A stretch of 64,000 nucleotides of DNA from Cerrena zonata. Taxonomy: Eukaryota; Basidiomycota; Agaricomycetes; Polyporales; Cerrenaceae. The DNA is taken from assembly GCA_038087015.1 (NCBI GenBank), contig JASBNA010000002.1, forward strand, positions 868,001 through 932,000. The letters are read 5' to 3'. The position numbers and the translations under genes are program-made. Positions 1-11,613 of this stretch are shown piece after piece. How positions within the stretch are numbered: the first letter of the stretch is position 1; each line of letters opens with the position of its first letter. Below the pieces are notes generated by a model that made no database searches, was not told the DNA's origin, and worked only from the letters and a program-made list of their open reading frames with translations.

Positions 1-643
1 CCATCTTATGTTCAATCTCATACACCCATCTTGTTAAAATCGCAATACCCCCTCTGTAATGGGAAGAAACGCCACATGAAGCTTCTGTAGAATATTATTT
101 ATCTATTTCTGGATCTCTGTGTCACTACCTTTAGTACTCATAATCCAATTCCAATCCAATTTGGTCGGACACGAATTTCTTACATGCTGTGATATGATGG
201 ACCCACAATAACGTCGACTGCAGGCTGCGTAGAGTTGAGATGAGAAATAGAGAAACAAAAATGCTTCACTTCGATCCATTTTTTGCATTATACTCGTATA
301 AAACACCGAGATAAGTAACTAAGCAAAGGTATACAACCAGGTCCAGATTTTGAATGGAATAAGATCATTAGATCATCACGAGATGGACACCGAAAACGAA
401 AACGAAAGAAGAAAAATAACAATACGGGACTGGGGCGGGCAGGGATGGCTATAAGCAAAACCATCGGTGACGAAGGAGGAGGCGGAGGTAGAAGGAAGTG
501 TGGGTAGACGAGAACGCAAGCAGGGGAGAACCAAACGCAAGCAACGAAAGCCAAACTTGAGAGCCGGAAACAACGGACACCACGCACACTCTCTCGCTAT
601 GATAATGGGGGTGTCCTTAACTCTTCCTCCAAGCCTTCCTCCT
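1..643. other. 3' flank of the SAP gene; no gene seen
   Basis: No coding region with recognisable protein sequence is visible here. The stretch is the 3' flank of the minus-strand SAP-domain gene, with mixed AT-rich and purine-rich DNA and only short chance reading frames. Confidence 0.5.
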
Positions 644-2989
644 TCAGAAATGCGCCGCCCCAGTCCAAAAACCCAGCGCGACGCCTTCATATCCAAAATC
701 GCCAAACCGGGTATCCTGATCTACCTCTGTTCCATACATCGTCCTCTTCATAGGCGGAGCCGGGGTTTCAGGTGGCATGCCAGCGCTGGGTAATGTCAAC
801 CCAGATGCCCGTTGCCGGCTGGGATTCACGTGAGGATTATGATCTCGATCTTCTGGGATAGCAGACAAACCTCTAGTGGGTGTTCGAGGTCGCATGAGAT
901 CGGCTGGGCTTATGCATTGGTCAGCCATTGGATCTGATCCCATGCTTGAAGGGCCGGCTTGTTGTGATCGGGAGGGAGGACGAGGAGGTGGGTTTCCAGC
1001 AGCTGCACCCCGAGGGCGATTGTTAGGTCCATGTCCGAGGTTGCCGTACAAATCATTACCCGTTCTAGTTCTTCTTCCAGCTGGGCGTCCCTCATATAAT
1101 GAACTAGGGCCTGGATCGCCTCCTGGGGTAGGTGAGGTAGGTGCAGGTAATGAAGGTGCAAGTGGTCCAAAAGTAAACGCCCCTGCTTCGTACGAGGTGG
1201 GTGCAGGTGTAGACGTAACAGCGTCGCCGAAGTTGAAGGTAAATGTGAATGGGTTACTGAGAGGTTGATTTTCATTAGCGTTTGCAGAACTTGTGATGGG
1301 GGAAATTGAGTGCGTGTTGGGCGGAGATAAACTGACTAGGTCAGATAAATGGGTAGTGGGTGGGGGAGGATCCATTTCAGTATCTAAATGCTCTTCGGGT
1401 CCTGTGAAAACAGTAAACCCTGGTCCTGAAGGTGGGCGTGATGGCACTTCAAGTTCCTCGTCCTCGTCCTCCTCTTCAGCAGCGGGCGTCACAGTAGCCG
1501 TGAGAACACCATGATCTCTCAGCTTAGCACGTTTCTTGGATGGTCGAACAACTTGGGTTGCTAATGTTGCAGGACTGAACTCGGATTCCTTGTCAGCCTC
1601 AATAATCCCCGGCAGTTCATCTTTGGCTCCACGACCACGTTTGCCGAGTAACGACGGCGGCAACCCTTGCAGTTGGAAATATGTGTCAACGTTGGATGGT
1701 CCTGCATGAGTAGGTGACACGGCTGTCTGGTCACTAAACAGGGAATGAGATCGTAAGTATTGTGGAATAAACAAGGGAACGCACGTGAGTCGTGATTTGC
1801 CAGAGGTTGCAGTTTCTGTCCTGGAACGAGGTGCCACCTTCAACATGGCTACTTGTTCTTTCAAAGTCGCAATTTCTGATTCCATTTGATTGGAGCGAGA
1901 GGCGTGGCCTTTAAGCATGTTGAGTTCGTTTGTGAGCTCGGAGACTTTGGTTGCGAGAGGAGCAACATCGGTCAAGCGGCTGGTTGCCTGTTCCAATTCT
2001 GTCTGCAATGTTGAAATTTGCTCCCGAAGTGGATTGACCTAGATATATGTGGTCAGATCCGCACCGAAAAGAAGTTGGTCTCTGACGTACTATCGTCATT
2101 AAGTACGCCTTGAGGCCTTCACTCATATCATTGCTAATTATGGGAGGTTCGACGTTGGGAGGATCGACGATCATAGGGGTTGCGACTGGGACTGGTGGTT
2201 CAGGCAAAGTTACGACTGGGGAATCGTCATGATGTATCCCGGAAGGACCTGGTGCTGAGGCATCTACATCTACATAGACGAGTGAATATATGCGCGGCCA
2301 CTAAATTAGAGGGAAACTGACCATTGGTCGCAGTAGGTTCCGGTTCTTTGTATTAATGAGTACCTCATGGCTTAAGGTTATGGGAGGGAAAATCTCACCT
2401 TCTTCTTCTTGAATGGCTTCTTCGGTGGGTTTTACACTCCGACTAATCTTGCCGCTAGTTTTGCTTTTCGGTACACTCAGGGAACGAGTGACATTCCGTG
2501 CCCCACTGCCTCCAGCGATTGTTGGTCGCCCTACGCCCAGCCTATATTGAGTGGCCTTGGCCTTGCGGGTGGTACGAGCTGGAAGGGAAACAGGGGGTCG
2601 GGATTGGGAAGGCCCAGCAACATTCGGTGCTGGCTCAGATTCGTGGCCTCCATTATCTTCATCGTCGGTATCATGGATAATGACAGAAGAACTAGAAGTG
2701 CCCCTCGGACGAGATCCGACGCTGCTTGCTCTACTCACTATACGAAGCGATGAATTTCGTTTTGCCTGAGGAATTTGGGATGGTTTGGGTGGTCCTGTTA
2801 CAGAAAGTAGTAAATCAATGAGGGCTTCAGATTTGAGATTCGCTCTGAGACCATGGTCCTAAATATCGGATACGTAAATGATCAAATTATAGCCAGTACA
2901 AAGAGAATGTGCGGACGCACTTTGCAGAGTCTTTGGAGGTCGACCCTCTTCATGCCCTCGAGCGTTTTTCTGTCTGGAACGGTAGCCAT
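644..2989 (-). CDS. SAP-domain and coiled-coil nuclear protein
   Basis: The gene starts at the ATG at 2989 (MATVPDRKTLEGMKR). After the first intron the sequence continues LCKDHGLRANLKSEALIDLL, a SAP-type helix-turn-helix (DNA/RNA binding) at about residues 8-40. A basic Ser-rich linker follows, then a coiled coil encoded around 1850-2040 (heptads such as TLQTELEQATSRL), then a long Pro/Ser-rich disordered tail. Introns have GTGCGT, GTCAGT and GTACGT donors; a further in-frame 51-nt intron is likely at 1734-1784 (GTGCGT...TTTAG). SAP proteins usually act in chromatin, RNA processing or SUMO pathways, but the partner here cannot be told. The ending, rich in aromatic residues (FGDFGYEGVALGFW), looks conserved rather than random. 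I recognise the domain, not the specific protein. A CACGTG/TGACGT cluster lies at 3105-3115 upstream. Confidence 0.75.
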
Positions 2990-3104
2990 GGCGGCGTTGT
3001 CCGTGGAGGGACCGGCGGCGGCGTTGTGGTGGGTGGTGATGAGTGTTCTCAGCAAGTCTGAGTCCCGCAAGCACCAGTTCGATTCCGACGCGACGCGAAT
3101 AAAC

Positions 3105-3115
3105 CACGTGACGTA
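3105..3115. promoter_or_regulatory. E-box plus CRE-like element
   Basis: CACGTG followed immediately by an overlapping TGACGT core, about 115 bp upstream of the SAP gene start and 400 bp upstream of flavocytochrome b2. CACGTG binds bHLH factors and TGACGT binds bZIP factors in fungi. Its function here is inferred from position only. Confidence 0.35.
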
Positions 3116-3443
3116 GGCGCCGGAGTGGTTGAACGATGTTGATGGGCTGTTCGCTTAGGATGATGGCATTAATAATAGGGAATCGACCCTGCTAGCTGCC
3201 CTAATGCGGCCCTGCACATGGTGAAATTGAATTTTAGACTTTGGTCCATATTGCCACAGTTGTCGCCGCCGTCGATGATGAGTGCAAACCCGCCCGACTT
3301 CAAAGCTTCATGTTGAGCGCAGCGCTCTGCAGCGTACTGTCAGTCCGCCTATCCCATTGGTCCCCTTGGTCTCGGACCGACTGTCCGTACGCTGCCTGAG
3401 CATTCCACTCGTGATCACTTGCACACAGACAGTACTGGGCAGG

Positions 3444-3450
3444 ATATAAA
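3444..3450 (+). promoter_or_regulatory. TATA box of flavocytochrome b2 gene
   Basis: TATAAA lies about 65 bp upstream of the ATG at 3515, with a pyrimidine-rich stretch between them. This is a usual layout for a well expressed fungal gene. Confidence 0.5.
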
Positions 3451-3514
3451 TCCCCATTCTCACCTCAGCCTGACCAACGCTTCTTTAAAGACCTGTTCTT
3501 ACCTCTCACCCACC

Positions 3515-5644
3515 ATGTCTCTTACCCTGAGCGAAGTTTCAAAGCACAACACCGACAAGTGAACCAACCGTTCAACTCTTCTTAACATCACACTCACCTT
3601 GGTCACATTAATTATAGGTCATGTTGGGTCATCATTAAGAATAAAGTTTACGATGTTACAGACTTCCTTGCGGTATGTCGTAGCAATGTTAAACCGGTTG
3701 ATTGACTCACGTCACTCCAGGAACATCCCGGCGGTGCCAAAATCATTCTCAAGTATGCTGGTCGGGATGCAACCTCTGCATACGAGCCCATACATCCTCC
3801 AGATGCATTGGACAAAAACCTTGCTCCAGAGAAGCATCTTGGAGACCTAGACTCCAGCTCAGCTGCCGCTCTCTCAGATGCTCGTCAGCATCGTAAGAAG
3901 ACAGAGGACGAGCTTCGTATGGAGCGAGAGCAGGCTAACAAGCCGCCTTTAAGCAGGATACTCGACCTCCAAGAGATGGAGGTATGTCCACCCTTCTCAG
4001 ATGCCACGTAGACTCAACGGACCTTACGTCAACCTCTACAGAATGTCGCACATAAACTTATCTCCAGTAAGGCCTGGGCATACTATTCCTCAGCGTCTGA
4101 CGACGAAATCAGTAAAGTCTTCCGGCCTATCCAAACGAGCGGAAACTGACTCTATTCATAGCGAACATCGAGAATGCACGGGCCTTTACTCGCTTCTTCT
4201 TCAACCCACGAGTCATGCGTCGTTTAAGCAATACTAATCCCTCTACAACGATTCTGGGATTCAAATCACGTATCCCAGTCTTTGCAAGTGGTGCTGCGTT
4301 AGCAAAATTGGGTCATCCAAGAGGAGAAGCGAACATCACGGAAGGATGTGGCCGTACCTCGATTGTCCAAATGGTCTCGTCCAATGCGTCTTTATCGTAT
4401 GCCGAAATTGCCGCTGCGAGAGTCTCACCAGACCAGCCACTCTTTTTCCAATTGTACAAGCACAAGGATCAGTCGCTGGCTCTTAAACGTATTCGAGAAG
4501 TTGAAGCTCTCGGCTACAATGCTATTTTCCTTACTGTGGATGCTATCGTAGCTGGAAATAGGGAAAGAGATGTACGTGCAGGCTGGACAGAAGAGGATGT
4601 CGAAGCTATCGCAGAGGAGCAGCAAGGCAAGGGCAAGAAAGGCGAACTGCCAAGGAAGAAAACCGACATGGAAGAATTGGAATCGGCGATTGACGTCAAG
4701 GGTACTGCTGGTGCTTTGGTTGCAAACGATGACCGGGACATGACTTGGGAAGAGGTGAGCATAATTGAAGAAGGTCTAGATTTGTATATTTACTCTGCCT
4801 TGGTTCTAGACAATCCCCTGGCTCCGCAGCGTCACAAAACTTCCAATTGTGATCAAAGGTGTCCAATGTGTAGAGGTGGATATTTCCGTTCTCTCATTCA
4901 TCATTTCAAGCAACTTATCATAGAATGCAAGGATGCCGTCTTGGCTGTGGAAGCTGGCGTAGATGGAATTATGCTTTCAAATCACGGAGGTTAGTCGACA
5001 AATCGTCCCACTTTTCGTTGAAATTAATTTATCTTCTCATTAAAGGTCGTCAATTGGAATAGTCAGTAACGAATTCATATCACAACTACACATATGCGGG
5101 TAGAACTGACCTTTTACCATATCTAGCGCTATGCCTTCCTTGGAGGTTTTGTATCGAATCCGCAAACAGCGACCAGATGTCTTCTCCAAGACGGAAGGTA
5201 AGAAGCCCCAATATTCAACATTATTTCACTCCCTCTAACCTATTTTTTTGTACCATAGTTTATCTTGACGGCGGTGTTCGTCGAGGGACAGACGTCGTAA
5301 AAGCATTATGCTTAGGCGCAACCGCTGTCGGTCTCGGACGGCCTTTCCTTTATGCCCAAAGTGTAAGCATGATGCGTTTCATCTTGGATCTGCTGACTGG
5401 ATGTTGATGTTCCTAAATTCTAAACATAGGCATACGGCGCGGCTGGTGTGGTAAAGCTAATCAGATTTTGGAACGTGAGATGGTGACGGCAATGACACTT
5501 GTTGGTGCTCGAACGGTGAAGGATTTGGTCCCTGAGATGGTACGTAATTTTTGGCCCCTGCTCTCATCCCTTGAAGAGGATATTTGTTAATACTCGTTAT
5601 AGGTTGAACGAGTGGATTGGCAACCCGTCGTGGCGAAACTCTAA
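3515..5644 (+). CDS. CYB2: Flavocytochrome b2 (L-lactate dehydrogenase, cytochrome b5 plus FMN domains)
   Basis: Oxidises L-lactate (or a related 2-hydroxyacid) to pyruvate with FMN and passes electrons through a b5-type heme. The first exon ([15 protein letters not shown]) opens directly into a cytochrome b5 domain with both heme ligands, HPGG and the His of EPIHPP. The FMN domain keeps the [39 protein letters not shown] and SNHGGRQLE motifs, including the catalytic His and Arg of NHGGRQ. About nine short introns are needed; the one inside VQCVE-DAVLA has a GTGGAT donor. No mitochondrial presequence is visible before the b5 domain, so a cytosolic enzyme is possible. Near the end, at 5456, the frame breaks: the conserved reading [12 protein letters not shown] needs one more G (AAAGGCTAA rather than AAAGCTAA). 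Either a base is missing or the last exon is spliced differently. Confidence 0.9.
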
Positions 5645-5874
5645 ATGCTTCTTCATTAAACGGTAACATGCGAAATCTCCGAAATGAAACTCCTCACATT
5701 TACACAGAACTTATTTCAACACTGCATCATTATCTCTTCACTTATCACCATCTGTATATTACCCCTCATGCGTCATACCAACTATCTTCGGGAATTCAAA
5801 TCAAATATCGAATAGGTTTGATGATTTGTCGTCGAATTACAAGACGATTTATGATTTGAATGTGGTATATCCAA

Positions 5875-7079
5875 TCAAGGCTGAGTGGTAGGTCCAGAGT
5901 CTTCGACGTAAATCCCACTGTAGAAAAGATCCGTCTCTGTGATCTGTTGAGGCTGGCCATTAATCGGGAGCCTCAGAGCACCTACAAACATTGTGAGGTC
6001 ACTTCCGAAAAATATCGAAGTGGAATTGAATGTACCGATGTGCCAATCTGTTCCCCCATTCCCGTTTAACGAGCCTGTGAACACCTTCTGCAGAGGGCTA
6101 CTTCCCGTTGAAACCCAAAGTCCTCCGGGTGAGCCAGTTTCCAAAATAAAGTTGTACTAAATTCCGGACCGTCGAACCTTCATGACTTGTTACATTTGAT
6201 TAGAATGAAAGTACTCACCCAAGTTCCTTTGACGGGAGTAACAGACCAAATGCTCTTTCCGCCAGTGATGACTTGTAGGGTGTCAGCCACACCATTTTGA
6301 CCGGACAGCTGTCCGTACTTGATGTCAGCGAAATGGCTCTCCCAGAATACGATTTGGTGCTCGTATGCAGGATCTTGATGATGTCAATCGGTCAATTTAG
6401 AGAATGCACGAAGGCTTCACATTTTTCCGTACCTGGAGGATTGACGGTTGGAATTTGGAGGGAGACATGGAAGAACCTATAGAAGGCGGAATGAGGTTCT
6501 AGACCTTTCAGCTTCAAAACAGGTGTCAGGTACATACAAATGACCCGAAAGCGAGTTTGTGGTTTGAGGTATTAATTCTGTCCTCAGCATAGGACCTCCG
6601 TTCCAAGTAGAAGAACCATTGATTATAATTTTGGCTCCCTTGCGTCTCACCGGTGGCTGCATAGATGTCGGACGTCCAGCGGAAAGCACTGAGCAATTAT
6701 AGACACTTACTAGCAGGGTTCTTGAATTGACTTCCGAGGGTAACCCAAGAAGATGCCGTTTCGCCCTAGAGTCGTTTAGCATATAATGGGTTAGGATGAG
6801 AAGGCGGCTTTCTTACATGTAAGTTACCCTATATGCGGGCTATTAGACTGCGTGTGTGTAGGTTCATAAGGAACACTCACGTAAATGTAAGTTTGATACG
6901 AGCCAACCTGATTACTCCAACTCCATTTGTTAAAGTCGGCAGAGGTGCTACCAGGTACATGTAGGTATGTAGGGAATCCGTGTCAAATAGGCTCACCTGT
7001 AATCATTGAACCTACCGTCCCAGACAACCGTGGCAGATGCCACTGAAGCGAGTGCAAAAAGGGCGAGAAGAATCTTCAT
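5875..7079 (-). CDS. Secreted GH131 family beta-glucanase
   Basis: Starts with a signal peptide (MKILLALFALASVASA) followed by the GH131 opening TVVWDGRFNDY. It continues through FNKWSWSNQVGSYQTYIY, LGSQFKNPA, WNGGPMLRTELIPQT, HQIVFWESHFADIKYG and the late GGTDWHIGTFN/LFYSGIYVED motif. GH131 enzymes act on beta-1,3/1,4/1,6-glucans outside the cell and are nearly restricted to fungi, consistent with plant or fungal wall degradation. Glu residues in RTELIP and FWESHF sit where acidic catalytic residues are expected. Eight or so short introns are required. At 6637-6639 the run CCC should be CC for the frame to pass from NPAT-TGETQ into GAKIIINGS, so the gene carries an apparent one-base insertion. 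No carbohydrate-binding module is visible. Confidence 0.88.
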
Positions 7080-8014
7080 CTGTAGTTCGTGATGTACAAC
7101 AGGAAGAGGGGATGAGGCAGAATAGTACATCTTGGGAGTGTACCGTTTTATATTCGTCTTAATTTCGATTGAATCCGACAAAATACCGTCGCTTTCGATA
7201 CACAGCGTGAAAGTGGGTTTCCGAAGGTGGAGTAGCTGTTATAAGAAGCACGGGTTCCATCTAGAACATATACTCTTACTAGCAACTAGACCAACTATGT
7301 TTGATCACGAATAGCATGGTTAATACTCGGACCGACGAGCGACCGCCACGGAGAGTCAGAAGGCCACGGACTGAAATACGATATATCTACAGTCCAATCA
7401 GGCGTAGGTCCGGGGTAAAGCTTCAAAGTGTTGGCCAACAACAAGATTTGATGTAGAGATGTTCGGCAGATGATGTCACGGAAAGCTTCTGTGAGCCAAA
7501 TGCACTAGGGGGCGGAGTCACAGCATGCGGGGAAGTTATAGTAGAAACCCTAAGATGTCATTCATCGTACTATTGAATTGAAGAATACCGGAGATATGTA
7601 ATGAGGCGTAAACGTTTACGATGCTCGCCAGAAAGCACGTAGGTCGCGAGAGAGTATCGCGATAAATGATGTTATAGGATCGCTCGCAGGTACAAAATAT
7701 GCAGGTTATGCATACCAAGCATTTGGAACCGAGGACGTCGATTGAGACGATGAAGGTGAAAGGTAGGGTGAAGGTGGCGGCGTTGTAGGGGAAAGCTCTG
7801 AGTTATGGGGGACCGGAGAGTGCCGAAGCTAGATTTGAAGTGGATAATAGCGGCCCCGAGCCGTTGAACCTGACACACCAGCCTGAGTCTCTCGGGTTTG
7901 CACAGGCTTGCCTCTTGCCTCTCACCATCATCTCTCGCATAAACCACCACTCATCTTGTATTTTTACCTCAATTATATACGACCCCCTCAACGTTTCCAT
8001 CCTCCTCAAACTTC
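7080..8014. other. Divergent intergenic region with possible promoters
   Basis: Separates the GH131 gene (-) from the intronless gene (+). An AT-rich TTTTATAT element at about 7144-7151 lies some 65 bp upstream of the GH131 ATG and may be its TATA box. Pyrimidine-rich DNA at 7900-8010 precedes the plus-strand gene. No further gene seen. Confidence 0.4.
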
Positions 8015-9226
8015 ATGTCTTCTTCCGGGCGTCCACAACACCTCCGTCGCCGATCACAGTCCGCCTCAGCAAACCTCTCGGCCTATTCTCACTTGGACAG
8101 TGACAAATGGCACAAAGCATCCAAGCGGCCTCGTCCTAGCTTCCTTCGTAGTCCTACTCTGCAGAAAGTCAAGTCCGATCTCCCTGAAAAATGGGAGATT
8201 GACTTTTGGCGTCGTGGAAAGAAAGCACGGAAAGGAAGCTCTGTAAGTGAAGCAAAAATAGACAGATTTCAGGAATGCTTATCTCGACTCCAATCTCCCA
8301 AGTCACCTAAAAACGCGGCAGCAAGCGTGTTTCAGCTTGCACCCAGCATTCACGACCCGGACTCCTTCAGTCGAGTCTCTTCAGGATTCCCTTCTACTTC
8401 CGCCGCATTTCAGTTGTTCCCTAACCGCCCCCGGCGAAGCTGTCGTTCTCCACGACATACACCTCGCTCTTCGCAACCATTATCCCCCGTCGATCTCGAG
8501 CTTCCTTCCGTTGAAGAGGCTGACCGATTGCGCACAGATGCTTTCTGGGACCTGCACCGGAGCATAGCGGAAAGTGGTGATGGGTTTGTTAGCCGCATGC
8601 GTGAGTGGGAATCGACCCATCACCAAGCACAGACATATGCACAGACATCCAACTACGGTCCCTCCGAACTATCCCAGCCAAGTCGAGGAAGAAAACGCGT
8701 CGCGCCCACGTACGAGGAACAACCGGGTGATTTCGACTCGATGGATGAAGAAGACGATATCGTCATCGTATCCCATGACGATTGCCAACCGCCTCTCAAG
8801 AAGCGCGCCCTCTCTATGAGCGTCATGAAAGGCAATCCCTATTCAATCGGGGCGTCTTCCATCTCATCCAGGGCAAGCGAACGGTGTTCTTCTCCCATTG
8901 ACATCATCGAGGATGAAGACGATTTCCCTTCATCCACTCCGTGCACATCCCCAATTACACCCGCCCTCACTCATGCATCGGCGAGTTCCTCTCTCGTCTC
9001 ACTTGTGCTTTCCGCGCCCACCATCCATGATCAGTCTTCATATCTTCCCGGTGCAGGCTCGTTCTCAGGGCCATCAACTCCTCACAGTGAAAGGGCAGTT
9101 GCCGCTCTCGCATTGGCAATGGCTAATGGAGCTGGGGGGCTGAACGACTATGCCGATGTTCTCCATCTTGAGGGACAGCAGGAATTGCCTATGAACCAAT
9201 CTTCAATCGGAGATATGTGGGACTAG
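8015..9226 (+). CDS. Intronless conserved hypothetical nuclear protein
   Basis: A single uninterrupted 403-codon frame, unusual in a window where nearly every gene has introns. The product is Ser/Pro/Arg-rich and mostly disordered, with basic clusters that could be nuclear signals (SRGRKRVAP, PPLKKRALS), an acidic stretch (DSMDEEDDIVIV) and a more ordered middle around KWEIDFWRRGKKARKG and FWDLHRSIAESGDGFVSRM. The last 40 residues include a hydrophobic AVAALALAMANGAGGL segment and an acidic end (GDMWD) that look conserved. I do not recognise a domain; a transcription or cell-cycle regulator is possible but not shown. Confidence 0.7.
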   Translation: MSSSGRPQHLRRRSQSASANLSAYSHLDSDKWHKASKRPRPSFLRSPTLQKVKSDLPEKWEIDFWRRGKKARKGSSVSEAKIDRFQECLSRLQSPKSPKNAAASVFQLAPSIHDPDSFSRVSSGFPSTSAAFQLFPNRPRRSCRSPRHTPRSSQPLSPVDLELPSVEEADRLRTDAFWDLHRSIAESGDGFVSRMREWESTHHQAQTYAQTSNYGPSELSQPSRGRKRVAPTYEEQPGDFDSMDEEDDIVIVSHDDCQPPLKKRALSMSVMKGNPYSIGASSISSRASERCSSPIDIIEDEDDFPSSTPCTSPITPALTHASASSSLVSLVLSAPTIHDQSSYLPGAGSFSGPSTPHSERAVAALALAMANGAGGLNDYADVLHLEGQQELPMNQSSIGDMWD

Positions 9227-9858
9227 ATTTCACCCCAGATCCAACTATTCAACGCGGACAACTCCTCTTGAAAAACTTAACTTCTTTCTTGGTTGTGGCA
9301 CGGAAGTTTATCTATTTATTCTTGAACTCATGAAACTTTTTCCCTATTGTCGTCCTATCGCCATGTCCTTGGCAAAGTCTCTTCGGGTATTCTAAAATCC
9401 TTTCAATCATTGAATCCAAAATCATAAACGAAATTACTCGTTCACTCACAATCATCTTTTTGTCTTTCTCGCATCTCTTTCACCAAAGTCAAATGTTGCT
9501 ATATCCATTATCACTCGCATTATTATCCTAACCCATATTCATCATACTCATCACTTACACCATATACAATCTTTCAACCTCGTGTATACCTACTACTATC
9601 ATCATCGTTTCCGTCATACTATCACCCCATCATAGTTCTCCGTCTCCAAGTTTCAAACGCTTTCTCGTCGTATCCTGTTGTAGATCAATAAATTCGAATT
9701 GTGTCGTTGACTGTACAACTGTCCAAGAATGTCCTCAGGTGTGCTGGAATTATACAATGCACCTTCATCGGTGCTTCCTGAAATTAAGAGGGATACCCTG
9801 AGAACATTCTTGTCAAGAAATTGTGGTCGCCCCGGTCAAGTCCATTACAGACCGCATT
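9227..9858. other. Convergent intergenic / 3' UTR region
   Basis: Pyrimidine-rich, AT-leaning DNA with CATCAT and TCAC microrepeats between two gene 3' ends. It has no coding frame of note and probably holds both 3' UTRs and polyadenylation signals, such as AATAAATTC at about 9688. Confidence 0.45.
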
Positions 9859-11281
9859 CTATGGGGGGTAGAGGTGGTCACGGTTAGCATGACCTTCTAT
9901 GCTGGAGCTTCCTGCGCTGTCTTGGGAAGGGCCTGCGAGCGGATCCTGCGAAGGAATGGCATCATTATTCGGTCTAGCGAATCGTAGCCCATTCCAAGGC
10001 ACTGTCTTCCCGCTATGCCATTGTCCCATAATGTCCTGTGCAGCAGCAGCAAAGGTAGCTGTCATCGCTTGGAATGACGTCTCGACAAGTCTCTTATTTT
10101 CCAATAAGAGCTCGGAAATAACATCTTCCGCTTCGACTCGTTTCTTGATTTCTTCGAGGAGGAGAGATTCAGCTCGGAGTCGCGCTGTGTCGTTCAGGTG
10201 CATGTTGTGCTTCATGGCTGCGAAACGGGAATATTAATTTAGCTTGCCATGGAAGATGCCTAAAAGTGATGAATACCTTCGAGTATAGAAACCACCTTAG
10301 CTGGGACTTCTATGTTTATTCCTTCATATTCAAACGGTAGGAAGTGCATTGAATGACAAAGGTCAGTCACGTCAAACATATCCGACATGTTGTCATCAAA
10401 ACGATACGCAGTGTCTCGAACTTCAGAGCTCTCGATGGACGAAAGGTGTCTTGCAACTTCACGTTCCTCTGCACGACTCTCAGGAGAGACCACCGGACCT
10501 CTTCGAGATGGTTGAGTAGGAGATGTGTGTTTAGTCGCACTGGCAACCTTTTTGGCATCGTCCATCGACTTGTCGGGAGTAAGCAATCCAAATGGTCGAG
10601 GTGCCGTGTCCATTTTCCGTACTTGTAAATGTGGCAAGCCCTGGTTTTGAGTCGTCAAAATGATATTACTACTCCGGTTCTGCCCACTAGGATCGAGTTC
10701 AACGTCAGCGAAGCGAGAGTCTCTTGAGCTAGATGCCTGTCTAGACGGGACGTCAACGTAGCAAACTGACGTGGATCGTGAACCGTGTCCTTTTCCTTTC
10801 GGTGTGGGGTACGGCAGAGGTTGGGATACAGTGTGTAAAGCGGGGACATCTAAAGTATGCAAATGAGCAGGTTAGTTAATAAATATATTATATGCACTTA
10901 CTTGGTGCTTCATCAGGAGCGTCTGCTACCTTTCCATAGGTTCTACGTTCTGTGATCGATATCATGAGCAGGCTATTCAAGACAGTGTCATTCGCAATGC
11001 GTACTTCTCTCGACTATAGACTGTTTCAACTTCAAGGTTCTATTGGCATCTGCAGGTGCACCTAGAAATTAGGTACACACCTCAGTCATCTAATGATGTT
11101 CTACGCACTTTGTCTCCGAGTGTTACGAGAGGTAGAGTTCGCAGTCTTTCGACCCGGTCTGGCAGGTGAGCTTAAGTGCTTCAAGTTCCAGAAGCTTCAA
11201 TCATTGATCGTGGTATAGAGTTTGCTATACACTCACCTCGCCGTCGCCCGCCCTGGATATGCTAGAATTACGAGTCTTCAT
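9859..11281 (-). CDS. Coiled-coil protein of unknown function
   Basis: The last two exons are clear. A 10260-10862 exon encodes a disordered Ser/Pro/Arg-rich region ending in an ordered LPFEYEGINIEVPAKVVSIL segment. After an intron it joins AMKHNMHLNDTARLRAE, LLEEIKKRVEAED and LLLENKRLVETSFQAM, a coiled coil of about 60 residues. Upstream, an exon near 10905-11020 encodes RIANDTVLNSLLMISITERR-TYGKVADAPDEAP. The 5' part is uncertain: the only nearby ATG (11281, MKTRNSSISR) leads into a basic exon (PGRKTANSTSRNTRRQ) that is in a different phase, and KLKQSIVER and VRIAND are also one base out of step. Either small exons are missed or there are one-base errors. I do not recognise the family. Confidence 0.5.
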
Positions 11282-11613
11282 TGCTTACTCGTCAGATGCC
11301 ACCGTGTTGCAGGTATAAGATGAAGAAGCAAAAATAGGAGGCATTATGAGAATCGAAATGAGATCAATTATGTACTACGTCGCGTGAATTAGACTATCTT
11401 TAAATTACCGTTTATGCTCGGCTTGGCAGCCGCAAGGTTTGCCAATTCCGCAGGTGCATAATCGCGACGACTCGCTGTATAATTTTAAGTCAAACCCCAG
11501 CTTGAACAGGAAAAAAAGTGTAGTGTACTAAAATACAATAAAATATGAAAGCCTGATATAGAACCGAACAAGAATGGCCAAAGTATACTACAACGTAAAA
11601 AAGCGCAAGTGCA

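Noticed and set aside
3060..3100. tRNA-like T-arm sequence (AGTTCGATTCCGAC)
   Set aside because: No acceptor stem, D-arm or anticodon arm can be placed around it.
5875..7079. GH131 gene as a true pseudogene
   Set aside because: Only one homopolymer shift breaks it, signal peptide and all motifs are kept, and the same kind of shift hits essential genes in the window.
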